Positions 45,641 to 56,929 of a DNA stretch of 64,000 nt are shown here, one piece after another. The notes beneath the pieces are model-generated. The model was not told the origin of the DNA. It was given only the letters and a program-made list of their open reading frames with translations, and did no database searches. Position 1 is the stretch's first letter. The number at the start of each line of letters is the position of its first letter. The DNA comes from Chiridota heheva (Eukaryota; Echinodermata; Holothuroidea; Apodida; Chiridotidae): positions 752,501-816,500 of the forward strand of contig JAIGNY010002748.1 in assembly GCA_020152595.1 (NCBI GenBank), written 5' to 3'. The position numbers and the translations under genes were made by a program.

Positions 45641-46259
45641 TTATAATTGGCTAGGTCATATGATATGGGTGTCAAATTGCATGGGCATGCAAACCATGAT
45701 GGTATTTGCTGATTTAGTTTGAATTAAACAGGAGTGTTAAGTAATAATATACACATAAAGTGACTACACCAAAGACTATGGCGAAGCTTTGTTATTGAAT
45801 AGACTTGTACTGCGCATGTCCCTATCTCCCGAAAAATGAAGATTTCTTATGAAAATGGTACTTACATCTGCTGTAGGATAAAAACTAAGTGAAAGTTTAT
45901 ATTGCTCCAAGTCCAAATAGCAAAACTTAGTCAAACAGTGACCAAGGTCAACTTGATAAATCCATCACAAGTAATCTACTTTTGACACCACAGGTTGTAT
46001 TAAGACTTCACATTTCTGCATAGCAAAAACCCACCACATGCCCCTTTGTGCATGATGTCTATTTCTAGCACCCTTAGATTGGGTTGGTATTCAGTGTATT
46101 CTGTTTAATGTGATGTGGTGATTCCATTGGATTTGAAGTTTCAAAGCATGTCACTTGAAAATAAAACACACTCAGGCATGCAGAATTTCATCATTCTTTC
46201 ATTGTGAGAGAAATAGACTGCTGACATTTAATATCATCTTTGAATTGTTCTATTCCCAG
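45641..46259. other. End of the large intron, no recognisable repeat
   Basis: AT-rich intron sequence leading to the acceptor of the next coding exon. TTGTTCTATTCCCAG is a usable polypyrimidine tract and acceptor. Confidence 0.4.
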
Positions 46260-46408
46260 GAATTGTGCTATTCCCAGGAGTGCACACCCAGGAAGCTGAG
46301 AGCCATAAGTGCTTCTTTTGCGAGGTGTTGGAGAATCCGGTCAATTCTGATTGTTGGAACAAAACTGAGAAGATAGAGATTTTTGTGGATTGTGAAACTG
46401 ACTGTTAT
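46260..46408 (+). CDS. Ly6/uPAR three-finger protein, coding exon 2
   Basis: Acceptor TTCTATTCCCAG before 46260; donor GTGAGAAGT from 46409. A second CCCAG lies 18 bases into the exon, so an in-frame shorter form (six codons less) is possible. The exon completes the split glycine (residue 19) and encodes residues 19-68: the end of the signal peptide (IVLFPGVHTQEAESH), then KCFFCEVLENPVNSDCW and FVDCETDCY. The CxxC pair (36, 39) opens the three-finger fold; further cysteines are 50, 63 and 67. NKT (52-54) is an N-glycosylation site. The exon ends in phase 0, matching the exon at 51369. Leaving the frame open past the donor soon gives a stop. Confidence 0.85.
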
Positions 46409-47338
46409 GTGAGAAGTTATCTCTTATATATCCATTGTTGTTTTTGTTATGCGATTCATAGGTTTCTATTCCCTTTGAAAGAAACAAGTAAAAAGGATAT
46501 GGCATATTTTACTGTCTCCATCTACACTTGTTAAATTGTTTAATTACTGGCAAACCTGAAAAAAATACACGGTTTCTAACGTTGTAACCGCAGGAAAAAC
46601 GGGAATTTATGGTGTGAAAATTCATTGAAGAAAAAAAAGGAAAAAAAAGATTATATTTGTTTATTTTTTTTTATATATTTTTTTTTGAATAAGCAACAGT
46701 ATAGGTAGTAAAAAGTTAAGGTTTTGGCCATCGCTTAGTACACCCTTCCCATTTTTGTGTGTGATGAATAATATATTAAATTGCGAAAGAGAGAACGTGC
46801 ATGGTAAAGTATGATCATACATGTATTTATAAGCCTACAGTACATATTATTTCTGTCACCAGTTTACGTGGGAAGATTTTTGACACCTGTTTTCAAAACT
46901 GGGGGAAATTTTATAATAAATTTTAACTCAGGGGACGATGATTTTGTCATCTGGGAAAAATTGCAGCAAAATTGAGCCTCAATTGCCTTAAAAAATTTGC
47001 AATCTAGGACAATGAATGCTGCTTTAATAGAAATGAAACATGAAAGATTTAAAGGAATACTCCAGTGGATTTTCATTTTCATGTATATGATAAAAGGTTA
47101 TGCTAGAAACAATTTGGTGTAAAAATCATGTTAATATCTTTTTCCAGTCAGGAGTTATTGCATTTCAAAGAATGCATGAGTGTGGGAAAGTGACCTCACA
47201 GTGTACATTGTAATATCATAAAGGCAATTCAAAGACAATTGTTGTGTATTTGTTTGAAAATTTATTGTCTCTTCCTTAATTACTGGAAGCATGTTTGGTT
47301 CCGATGCGATAGCATCAGGAACCTATACAGTCATGATG
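46409..47338. other. Second intron between coding exons, left part
   Basis: AT-rich, with a left-end MITE fragment from about 47053 (TTAAAGGAATACTCCAGTGG) related to the element at 35077-35636. No matching right end was found. Confidence 0.4.
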
Positions 47339-47549
47339 GCGTGTGTGTGTATGTATGTATGTATCTATACATGTGTGTGTATGTATGTGTGTGTATGTAT
47401 GTGTATGTATGTACTGTATGTATGTACTGTATGTATGTTTGTATGTATGTATGTGTGTATGTATGTATATATGTATGTATATATGTATATAATGTATATA
47501 TTTATATATATATCTATATATATATGCATATATCTATATATACATATAC

Positions 47550-47629
<80 letters not shown>

Positions 47630-47632
47630 ATG
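47339..47632. repeat. TATG/TATA microsatellite
   Basis: GTGTGTATGTATGTAT grades into pure TA from about 47550. Open frames of Tyr, Ile, Cys and Val come from it. Confidence 0.9.
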
Positions 47633-47639
47633 ACAAGAT

Positions 47640-47705
47640 GACGGGCTAAGAAGGGTGAATCATCCCATAAAAAGCCCAAACTAACACCACTACCACCACC
47701 ACCAC
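47640..47705 (+). mobile_element. Second copy of the ACCACC-tailed retroelement 3' end
   Basis: GGGCTAAGAAGGGTGAATCA, CCCATAAAAAGCCCAAACTA and an ACCACCACC tail match 33490-33562. It is flanked on both sides by TA/TATG microsatellite, so it inserted within or beside that tract. Confidence 0.5.
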
Positions 47706-47746
47706 AAAAAAACACAAAAAAAAACATCAAAGAAGCCCAAGGTCTT

Positions 47747-47785
<39 letters not shown>

Positions 47786-47786
<1 letters not shown>

Positions 47787-48747
47787 AGGGTTCTAGCTAA
47801 GGTGGGCGGCGCTGGGTGGGCCCGCCCAGGACTCGCAATTTCCGCCCAGCACTCGGCTCTAAGATTCACTCCTCCGCCCAGCACTCAAGAGTTCAATTCG
47901 GTTAATTAATTGAGCGTTTAAACAGATCTCTTTTAATCTCGCTCTATTCATGTCATCCGCTGATTTACACACATAACATACATAATGCACATTAAATTAC
48001 GATCAAAACAACTGAACTATAGGAATTTAACGCAATTGAATGTACATGTTATCATAAAATCACCCACACTCGAAGCGCTTTGTATAAACATACAGTACGT
48101 ACTTGCACACAGTTCAGGTTCACATTTTAATCCTTGTGAATCACTGCTGGCAGCTTTCCAAGTCCGTCACTTACCATACAAACAAACTTGAACAAAGTAA
48201 ATATTACACCCCTAAGGCGTGCTTATAGACCGGTCCAAATGTAAGTAACCAATCACATTGGTTATAAACCCCATATGCACTTAAAATTATAACGGACTGA
48301 TTGATATTCTTTTGATTTGTGGGGGATTTGATATTGACAAAAGTTGTTGCGTAGTTTATAGGAACATGTGCTTTTCGTCGAATGATACTGGGACGAAAAT
48401 GAAAAGTTTAGGCAAAATGAATAACAATGGGAATTGAGAGAAGAGTTTCCGGCATATGTTGTACTTTTTTTCTTCTTTTTTTAGGGGAGGGGGGAGGGGG
48501 GAACTTTGACAGTTAAATATCTATTGTATTTTGAATATCCATTTTACATAACAAATATTTTGTAAATCTTTCTAGCATTCCGATTAAAAAAAATAGTAAT
48601 AAAATAAAAAAACTTTTTCGTTGACATCTTGTCAATAGAAGACATCTTGTCAATAGCAGTGGACTGAACTCATGGGAGGGGGGTCTAGGAGGTCACCCTG
48701 GATTGTCACTGGAGCCCCGCACTCAAACTTGTCTTGCTAGAACCCTG
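47786..48747. mobile_element. Non-autonomous hAT element inside a TATG microsatellite
   Basis: The ends are CAGGGTTCTAGC and, reversed, the same 12 bases. GTATGTAT lies immediately outside both ends (47778-47785 and 48748-48755), a perfect 8-bp duplication, although in a TATG tract that is less informative than usual. CCGCCCAGCACTC occurs more than once near the left end as a subterminal repeat. A GACATCTTGTCAATAG duplication lies near 48625. 962 bp, no transposase. The element brings GC-rich ends into AT-rich surroundings. Confidence 0.85.
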
Positions 48748-48886
48748 GTATGTATGTATGTATGTGTATGTATGTATATATATGTATATATATATGTGTG
48801 TACATATATATATGTGTGTATATATATATGTGTGTATATATATATGTGTGTATATATATATATATATATGTGTATATATATTATAG
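48748..48886. repeat. TATG/TATA/TGTG microsatellite, right part
   Basis: This continues the tract at 47746-47785 that the hAT element split. Confidence 0.9.
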
Positions 48887-49260
48887 AAACCCGGCTATCC
48901 AATATCTCCAGTAATGAAGAAGTGTTCAAGACACCACACCAGAGTACCAAAAAGCCCTGCACGAAGCTGGCTGCTCAGTCAACATAACTTATAGGCCAAA
49001 AGGCAACCACAACAACAACCTTGAAACAAAGGCACAACAGAAACAAAGGAAACACAAAATCAGCTGGTTCAACCCACCCTACAGCAATGATCATGTCAGC
49101 ACCAATATTGGGAGAAAGTTTCTCACTCTTGTAGGTCACTTTTTCCCCAAAGCACATGAAGTCCACAAAATTTGTAACAAAAACACCCCAAAATAAGTTA
49201 CAGCTGCATGAATAACATGGAAAACATGATAAAAGCACACAATAACAAGCTAATCAACTG
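48887..49260 (+). pseudogene. Penelope-like RT, C-terminal part
   Basis: Reading across two frames gives [11 protein letters not shown] (near 48950) and KISWFNPPYSNDHVSTNIGR, FFPKAHEVHKICNKNTPK, the conserved segment after the RT palm in Penelope-like elements. The RT catalytic region itself is missing. A stop at the end of NTPK breaks the frame. Confidence 0.75.
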
Positions 49261-49269
49261 TGAACCTAA

Positions 49270-49515
49270 TCAATCTACAGATAATTGCAAGTGCAAAATC
49301 AAAGAAGCTTGCCCACTACCTGGTATATGTACCACATAAAACGTAATCTACAAAGCCAAAGTTATCACTCCAAATGACGAGAAAACTTTTATAGGCTTCA
49401 CTACCCTTCATTCAAAACCCGGTATGCATCGCACAAAATTAGCTTAAACAACAGGAAAAAAGGAACAACACCAAACTCAGTAAATACATCTGGACTTTGA
49501 AGGACCTGGCACCGA
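49270..49515 (+). pseudogene. Penelope-like GIY-YIG endonuclease, N-terminal part
   Basis: After the cysteine-rich linker, VIYKAKV (near 49350) and KTFIGFT (near 49385) are the two strands of the GIY-YIG motif in the degenerate form usual for this group. In a shifted frame NTKLSKYIWTLKDL (near 49470-49506) gives the conserved E/K-LSKYIW-LKD segment. Stops and frameshifts break it, and the array at 49514 starts exactly where the domain should continue. Confidence 0.75.
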
Positions 49516-50290
49516 TTACAGCATAAAGTAGCGTGTCATCAGGCACGCCCAACCATATTCATTACAGCATAAAGTGGCGTGTCATCAGGCACGCCCAACC
49601 ATATTCATTACAGCATAAAGTGGCGTGTCATCAGGCACGCCCAACCATATTCATTACATCATAAAGCGGCGTGTCATCAGGCACGCCCAACCATATTCAT
49701 TACAGCATAAAGTGGCGTGTCATCAGGCATACCCAACCATATTCATTACAGCATAAAGTGGCGTGTCATCAGGCACGCCCAACCATATTCATTACAGCAT
49801 AAAGTGGCGTGTCATCAGGCACGCCTAACCATATTTATTACAGCATAAAGTGGCGTGTCATCAGGCATACCCAACCATATTCATTACAGCATAAAGTGGT
49901 GTGTCATCAGGCCCACCCAACCATATTCATTACAGCATAAAGTGGCGTGTCATCAGGCACGCCTAACCATATTTATTACAGCATAAAGTGGCGTGTCATC
50001 AGGCATACCCAACCATATTCATTACAGCATAAAGTGGCGTGTCATCAGGCACGCCTAACCATATTCATTACAGCATAAAGTGGCGTGTCATCAGGCACGC
50101 CCAACCATATTCATTACATCATAAAGTGGCATGTCAGCAGGCACCCCCAACCATATTCATTACAGCATTAGATGGCGTGTCATCAGGCACGCCTAATTAT
50201 ATTCATTACAACATAAAGTGGCGTGTCATCAGGCACGCCCAACCATATTCATTACAGCATAAAGTGGCGTGTCATGATCAGGCACGCCCA
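49514..50290. repeat. 46-bp tandem array derived from the Penelope endonuclease gene
   Basis: About 17 copies of a 46-base unit starting ATTACAGCATAAAGTGGCGT. Translated in one frame a unit gives YSIKWRVIRHAQPYS, the segment that follows LKD in Penelope-like GIY-YIG domains, and the code resumes after the array with KTKRCNLCLGEN. The array is therefore an expansion of the element's own coding sequence. As 46 is not a multiple of three, each added copy shifts the frame. Variants alternate in a partly ordered way (ACGCCCAACC, ATACCCAACC, ACGCCTAACC), showing block duplication. Confidence 0.88.
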
Positions 50291-50450
50291 AGCATATTCC
50301 CTTAAAACTAAACGTTGCAACCTCTGCCTTGGGGAAAATACTACATCATAACAGCAAAGCACCATTCTAAACTCAAGATCCGAACTTATCTCCACTTGCA
50401 GACACAGAAACAAGTTTGTTCTGCCTGAATACGGATAACCTTACCCCATT
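50291..50450 (+). pseudogene. Penelope-like endonuclease, C-terminal end
   Basis: KTKRCNLCLGEN (near 50305) followed by STILNSRSELISTCRHRNKF, then FVLPEYG and a stop. This is the conserved cysteine-containing C-terminus of Penelope-like proteins, with one stop inside. Confidence 0.7.
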
Positions 50451-50568
50451 CAGCTTGCTCACTCACTGTACACACATTCTATTTTGCCTGCTCCTCCACT
50501 TGAACTCTATTGTATTTATCCACGTTCCTTGTCAGAACGTATATCATTGTGTTTTTTCACATTGTTAG

Positions 50569-50616
50569 TTTTAGTTGCTGATGAGCCTTTGGGCGAAACA
50601 GTCTGTACAGCAAGAA
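50569..50616 (+). ncRNA. Hammerhead ribozyme of the Penelope-like element
   Basis: All invariant core bases are present: CTGATGA (50578-50584), a GCC/GGC stem II (50585-50587 with 50592-50594) closed by a TTTG loop, GAAA (50595-50598), then a 3-bp stem III (ACA/TGT at 50598-50600 and 50604-50606, loop GTC) with the cleavage base A at 50607. Stem I pairs 50569-50577 with 50608-50616: nine positions including two G-U wobbles and one A-A mismatch. Short stem III, type I hammerheads are known from Penelope-like elements, where they process the element RNA. Activity is not shown. Confidence 0.8.
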
Positions 50617-50682
50617 AAGAATTACGTCAATCCACCTATCTTTGTGTATAGCTCCTCCAGTTGAGCATTTTTCATGAACAAA

Positions 50683-50940
<258 letters not shown>

Positions 50941-50953
50941 TTTTTTTTTTTTT

Positions 50954-51368
50954 TGGGGCGAATGTCTTTAGTCATATACACATACCTTTTATTCTAATAT
51001 CTCCCTTTCACAATTCAAGGATTATGATTTAAACCCCCTCCCCTCTCCCTCCCTCCGACTACACCACTGCACTAAGATATTTTGCCGAGGACCTTGAAAA
51101 AATCAGTCAGCCAATGCATTGAGAAAGCAAGTCAGCAAGATCTATACATCAAAAGTTTGGCAAAGAATTGGTTGGCCAAGGATGTCTAGGGTAGACTAAT
51201 ACTGTAGAGATAAAGACATGAATTTAAAAATGCAATGGTGGAATTTGTTCAGGGTATGGGACTTGGGAGGTATGTGCTTTGCAGAATGCTTTTTAGTTTT
51301 ACTTTGTGTATTACCACTTCAGTTATAAAGATTTTGATAGGTGAAACAATTCTTGCTTCTTTTTTCAG
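50954..51368. other. Intron end before the last coding exon
   Basis: It ends with CTTGCTTCTTTTTTCAG, a strong polypyrimidine tract and acceptor. No other feature seen. Confidence 0.5.
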
Positions 51369-51620
51369 ACTGAAGTTTTCCAAAATGGAGGACCCTCTGA
51401 TCCTAGGAACTATTGGCATGTAAAGAGGGGATGCACAGGGGTCAGCAACAATGCCGAGACCTGCGACGAAAGTCTAAACTGTAAAAACCAGCATTTTGGA
51501 ACATGTCGATCCTGCTGTACTACAGATCGCTGTAATAACCTATCTGCTGATGGTGCTATGATTAAAGCTAGTATAGCATGTCTGATCTCCTTCAGTATGC
51601 TATGTAAGCTTCTGTGGTAG
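51369..51620 (+). CDS. Ly6/uPAR three-finger protein, last coding exon with GPI signal
   Basis: Starts in phase 0 and runs 83 codons to TAG at 51618-51620, giving a 151-residue precursor overall. It carries WHVKRGC (C90), C100, C106, C114 and the signature CRSCCTTDRCN (C114, 117, 118, 123; N124), the CC-x4-CN end of Ly6/uPAR domains. After it come small residues (NLSADGAM), a plausible GPI attachment site, and a hydrophobic tail IKASIACLISFSMLCKLLW at the very end. With the signal peptide in the first exon this predicts a GPI-anchored cell-surface protein. The VKRGC phrase and cysteine spacing resemble the quiver/sleepless branch as much as CD59. Twelve cysteines is two more than the usual ten. 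Ligand and role unknown. Confidence 0.88.
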   Translation, partial: TEVFQNGGPSDPRNYWHVKRGCTGVSNNAETCDESLNCKNQHFGTCRSCCTTDRCNNLSADGAMIKASIACLISFSMLCKLLW

Positions 51621-51865
51621 GGTCTTCATTCACCAGTTGCTTCATTAACTGGTTTATCAAATGGCCGTGGACATCTCTGTATAACCTCGGCTGTTAAGAA
51701 ATGGATGTAAAATACCTAAGCTACCTACCTACATACTGAATGAAACAAACAGTGTCGTAATTCTCATCTGGAAAGTGGGGGGGACATGGCCTCTTATCCA
51801 AAAAGTAGGTTGGAAAAGAGGCAAATTTTCCTCAAAATGTACTGAAATAAAAAATTCTTCTGAAA
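51621..51865 (+). other. Probable 3' untranslated region with AATAAA
   Basis: An AATAAA polyadenylation signal occurs at 51846-51851, about 225 bases after the stop. The cleavage site cannot be seen, and other signals farther on could be used. Confidence 0.4.
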
Positions 51866-54800
51866 ATTATTCTGAATATCCCCCTGTCTCACCTGGGAAT
51901 TACAGCCCTGGAAACAAACACAGTATTGTACATTCAAAACAGGGTCATACCAATAACCAAAAGGACACTTAATTGCCTTGTTCAAAAATTATTTTTATCT
52001 AGAGTTGCAGCTCATTTTCTTTTATTATGGGAAAAGGGTATATTTAGGGTATAGTCTTGACATATAACCAAAAAGTTTCTAGTTTTAAAATTCTTCTTAT
52101 CCAGGGTTGTACAGTAGCTCAAGTTTTCTTTTATTGGGGGAGGGGTGGTGGTAGAAGATTGGGGCAAAGGGGAATTGTCAGTAAAGCAAGCTGTGTGTAT
52201 AGAGTATACCTTTGCTCAATGTCAGTTATTTGTATAAGAAAAGATACAATTTCATTTTACTAGTCTGAGGGCAATTTCTTCCATATACTCCTGCATGTTA
52301 TATGTGGCCCTGGCTGGTATTACTTGCCATGGTACACAAAGCTACATTTAGCATATTGTAAGTTTCTTTCACTTGTTTATGTCCTATCCTACCCTATTTT
52401 ATCCTATCTTGCTTGCCCACATTGCACAAATAATTGTGCATTGCCCAAGACAGATGGGAAAGAGATTTGTTGAACCTGGTCCGAAAGATACTAGTATGAT
52501 GCTTATTTGCCAGTATTAAAGTGATAGTCATTTGTAATGAGGCGATAATATTTGCAGTTATCTGAATCTTAATAAGAAATGGAACATTATAAACAGATCA
52601 GTACTCCACAGCAATATCAAAAAAGAAAATGCCGTGGAGATGGTACAAAATTTGTAATCTTGAAATATCCCCATATTTGTAACAAATTAAATTAAAAACA
52701 CATTTTATCTCGTAAATCGTTCGTGTGAGATCCCATCCGCGTATGCGCCAGTCAGTCCTTCCGCTTGTACATGTGTGTCAGCTTTTCGTTCATTTTACTT
52801 TAATAGAATTTGTTTGAATATCTCTCACTCACCATTACTCATAAAATCAAACTTTGAAGCTGGTAAGTGCTCGTTTAATCTGTTTATTTTATGCAACATT
52901 GACACAGGGGTAATCACTGTGGCAAAGAGTATGCCTATCCCTTGAAAGTCTTGAGGCTGTACCATGTGTATTTGATACCTTTTTAATTAGATATATCATG
53001 TTTTGCATTCATATATATGGGTTTTGCTTATACATAGCCCAGTTGGAAAGACACATGTATCATTGGAAAAGTCAATTCATGTAATGATTTGAAATTGTAG
53101 TATATGAAACTTAAGAGGTGGACAAAAGAGGGTTTGAGGGGAAGGGATAGATGTATGGGACATTTCCCTGTCGGTGAAATGGCATTTGATGTTAACATCC
53201 AAAGGTGGAGAGTGGGTCCGTGGGACCTCAATAACTTTATTTTTGGAAAAGTTGGGGGTCCGGAACGGGCCTTGCCAAAGTATTGTTCCCTGTCTTTCTG
53301 CCTCCAGCTTTGCAATATGTTTTCTGTAAGAGTTTTAAAGGATCAGTTCAGAGGTCTTATCTATGTTAATTTAAAGGACTATGGACATCTAGCAGATTTC
53401 AGCTATGTGAAAGAGCATGGAATTCTGAGTAGAATAGTTTGAAAAATTTGTAAAAAGCTTATTTAGTTTTCAAGTTATGACTAAAGTTTCATGATTTGGT
53501 AATTTTGTCTTGAATTTTGATATACTAAGAGGAACACATTTCAAAATCTTTAAATAATTCTTGAAATTCTCTTCTTCAAACTCAGCTACTTTGAATTTCA
53601 GAATGTCTTTTCTAAATACATGTACATGATGCTTCGGGTTGTGTCAACTTAGTTCCATCAAATTTTGTCCGAAGTCCAATTTATCTTTCAGACAACATTG
53701 ACAGAGGAATAAAAGAAAAGTTTTACAAAAGATCATGAAGGATCCTAATTCTCACATTGATGTCACACATTATTGCACAATATCAGCTACAAATTAAAAA
53801 TGCTGTAAATTGGTCAATTATTAACTAATTTTAATGGAATATTTTGCTGTTTTAAATGGTTTACATTTAGATCATACTTTAAGCCAATGTTGCATCTAGA
53901 TGTCTATAGCCTTTAAAAAGGATAGTGAGGTTGTGATGTCACTCTTCTGAGACTTTCTGCATGTCATTTTTAAAGAAATTTGTGATATCTCTTCAAGTAA
54001 ATTTAATGGTATGACAGTCATTTCATACAAAGAGTACTGTTTATTATATTGTACCTTCAAGGTACCCATGGAAACCTCTGAAATAATCCTGTAATTTATG
54101 CACTGAAAGCTTTTAGGAGGATATGATAGGGAAAACTTAGGTTGTTCATCGATTTGAGAGGTTTATTTAAGGATTGAGGGGTATCATTACAGGAAAGGAT
54201 GAAGAAGTGATTACGATGACTTCCTGTGCACTTTTCAGACTTGAAAACTGCTGTTGCACTCTTCGAAAATGAGAAGTGCAATAAACTCTTACACATTTTC
54301 CAATGTACGTGTCTGCAGTATGTATAAAGAGCTTGATCATCCTATAGATGATGTTAATGTTGAATTGGGTTCCACCCTTTATGGAGGCAATGTTTGTCAT
54401 TAATAGGTAGAATAGTATGAAGAAGTACTTTCAACTATGTTTTCATGGTACACAGTATTTATTTTGTTGGCTTAGTGAGAAGTGCCACATATGATTGTAA
54501 ATACCGTAACTAGGTGTATAAACTCTCCGTGCCTTAAGTGTGAAATTACAAACTTTATGAAGTTGGTAAAGAGGAGCAGATTAACTCATTTTTTAGGAAA
54601 TGGGTGCACATGTGAAATTCATGCATGTCTGGACATTAGAACGATTGGCACACATTTTGGAGAGCTATGAGTAAATTAGTTCCATGCTGTTTATGTGTTT
54701 GAGTAGGGTTTTTTGGTGAAGTTTCAGTGTTAAGGGTGATGAAAGTCTATAAGAATTGTAAAGATTAAACACTTACTTGGAATTCAAAAATGATCGATAA

Positions 54801-55165
54801 GATGAGGGACATACAGAGATTGCTTAAGCTGGTATATAATGAGAGGAATATGGCAGTTGATTTTCTAAGTGGTAGTATTATGAATTAAAACCCAACTTTT
54901 TGTTGGCAGATAATTCTGAAAAGGAGAGTAGCCGAGTCAGGAATATTTTGAAATTTGGATGAATTTGAAAAAATTAAATTTAAAATGTTACCTACTAATA
55001 TTGGGCCATTTCACAGGCACTCATGGACATATTGGCACTACATTTTCAAGGGGGAATGAGTGTGTGGAAAGTGGGTACTTACTGGTGAAGATAATTGTTT
55101 CACTCTGTTTTGACTTTCCAATTAACATCCAATGATACTTGAATGGAACAAAGGATTTAAATTAT
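51866..55165. other. Downstream sequence without a supported gene
   Basis: AT-rich. A CAAACTTTGAAGCTG/GTAAGTGC donor-like site at about 52864 with a pyrimidine tract upstream could mark a noncoding exon of another gene, but nothing else supports it. A left-end MITE-like phrase (TTAAAGGATCAGTTCAGAGG) lies at 53335, related to the element at 20016. Confidence 0.35.
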
Positions 55166-55629
55166 CAGTCCGGGAGATCTCCTAAGAGTAGGAGATGTCC
55201 TACTTTTAGGTGATAACATTTTCGTGTTCCAATTATTTGAAAGCATGACGAATGTAATTTCCCTTCAATCTTCATGTAAAGATACCTATAGGACTAGTAT
55301 GTGGTCTTCTACATTTTAACCACTGGACCATAAGTAAATCAAAGAATTCAGGTCAAGGTCTGGATTTTCCTCGAAATCTAAATGCTGTAAAAAAAATTTG
55401 AAGTAACACAATTTTGTGTTCATTTACTCTCAAAGTAGCCAAAAACCATGTGGTACCGAAGCCTAGAACAAATTTCCCAACCGTTTTAAGGTTGATCCAC
55501 TCACTATTAGTATAAGGGAGAGCATACAGGCATTATAGGTATTATTGCATAATGGTGACCCCACAGCTTCTCTTTCTCCTACTTCTTGGAAATATTTCAT
55601 CCCTTACTTTTAGGAGATCTCCCGGACTG
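55166..55629. mobile_element. 464-bp inverted-repeat element
   Basis: The left end CAGTCCGGGAGATCTCCTAA and the reverse complement of the right end are identical for 20 bases and then diverge slightly (GAGTAGG versus AAGTAAG). No target duplication is clear, so the superfamily is open. No coding capacity. Confidence 0.7.
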
Positions 55630-55804
55630 ATTGTGTCAAGATTTGAGATTAACCAAGTGAGGACATTTGTTGATATTAAAGGCAGGGTATCGTGTTAACA
55701 TAGACAGTAATATAATAAAAGTCAACATTTCTGCTTGGTCATACACAAATACCGACAACCAGTCATTAACCGCTGTGGAAGTGACTAAATACACACTGAA
55801 CATA

Positions 55805-56100
55805 CAAACAGAATCTTGTAAGGGTAATCATAATTTACCACCTGAAGAAAGTCTGAGGAAAAATAATTCAATAGTAAAAAAAAAAATGAAATAAATTTTC
55901 TTTAAAATACATTAATTTTCAAGAAAGTTAGAATGAGGGTGGCAACCTTTTATAGTAGACTTACTGTAATACACCACTCATTTCTACACAGATAAGACAC
56001 GAGCTTCAAACTAGGTTCATGAATGCTTTTCATCACCATTGTGTTTCTATTGAAGTTCTCTTTCATATCAAATGGACTTGTTGACCACTTAACTAATCCT
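55805..56100. mobile_element. Partial second copy of the 20016-20582 MITE
   Basis: It shares ACAGAATCT-GTAAGG, TTTACCAC-TGAAGAAAG, CACCACTCATTTCTACACAG and the right end CTAATCCT followed by TTAA (56101-56104) with the copy at 20016-20582. The left half is absent or diverged. Confidence 0.65.
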
Positions 56101-56104
56101 TTAA

Positions 56105-56929
56105 CCAACCTGGAGTTTAACGGATGCCAGATTAATATTTGTAAAGTATCTCAAAGATAATTAATTATGCAATTAATTGTGTATAGCAAGAATATAATAA
56201 ATGAATTATCATATGAGTTAATGTCTAGATCTGACTATAAGGTTACAATATTTTTAGATTTAATTAACTTCATATTAATGTCTTCCTAAAAAAAAATGAA
56301 TATATTTAATACGTAGTTATGCGTAATTGATATATAGTATCAAGAGAACTTATCAGCTATCAATTTGTTCATTGTTTTAGCAGCAGCTGCTCAGCAATGA
56401 AAAGGTGAATCGGATATTTCATTTTGCCTTTACCAGACAGTAACATTGTGACTTTAAAACATTGGACATTAAAAAGTCAGACATGCATGCAATACATTTT
56501 GTAGGAATTTAAAAAAAGAGTTGTATTGCATGGGTTACTGAGGGTGTTAGAGATAGGAGTAACACAATGGATTACAAGGGCAGTGGAGCATTCAAAATAT
56601 TAAGGGGGGAGGCATTAAGGTCAGGTCACATGTAATAACAATATTGGGGGTTGGGATAATTGGGTTGGGTAACGTGATAACACATGTTCAGCTAAGATTA
56701 TTGGGGGATCTGAAGCTCCCAGCCCCCTTGCTTTCACGCCCCTGGATAATGAAAATGATACTGGGTTATAGTTTTGGTGAAGGATATGCCAAATTTAGTT
56801 GTGATGAATGAATGGGCAGATCGCTCCTGTCAATCAATTGTTTGTTAATCCTCTGTCATAGTTATATTTTTGTTTTTATTGTCAGCAGCTGTCCTTTCTG
56901 ACAAATTGAATATAAGATCTGAAGCATAA
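56105..56929. other. No recognisable gene
   Basis: AT-rich sequence between a MITE and the satellite. No domain or clear repeat. Confidence 0.4.

Larger units (their letters stand above)
20865..46259 (+). other. Intron of about 25.4 kb in the Ly6-type gene
   Basis: It begins GTAAGT and ends TTCTATTCCCAG. It contains the I-type LINE, the Kolobok-like element, the 31-kb hAT-like element, an LTR remnant, several TTAA MITEs, a minus-strand CR1-like LINE, piggyBac-like copy B and minisatellites. Nearly all of these are inert, and I see no extra coding exon that would keep the phase. Confidence 0.7.
48887..50640 (+). mobile_element. Penelope-like retroelement, 5'-truncated
   Basis: The order is the C-terminal part of the reverse transcriptase ([33 protein letters not shown] near 49065), a cysteine-rich linker (CKCKIKEACPLPGIC near 49285), a GIY-YIG endonuclease domain, and a 3' region with a hammerhead ribozyme. 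These are the parts and order of Penelope-like elements. The coding part is broken by stops and frameshifts and by a 46-bp tandem array inside the endonuclease. It lies in an intron of the Ly6-type gene, in the same orientation. Confidence 0.85.

Noticed and set aside
40476..45675. His/Pro/Met/Trp-rich frames in the 24-bp arrays
   Set aside because: Unit-derived; both strands are open and neither shows conserved non-repeat sequence.
49514..50290. CRISPR-like array
   Set aside because: There are no unique spacers: the whole 46-bp unit repeats. The genome is eukaryotic and the unit is Penelope coding sequence.
52806..52864. Exon of another gene
   Set aside because: Only a donor-like GTAAGT and a weak acceptor support it; there is no coding sequence or partner exon.
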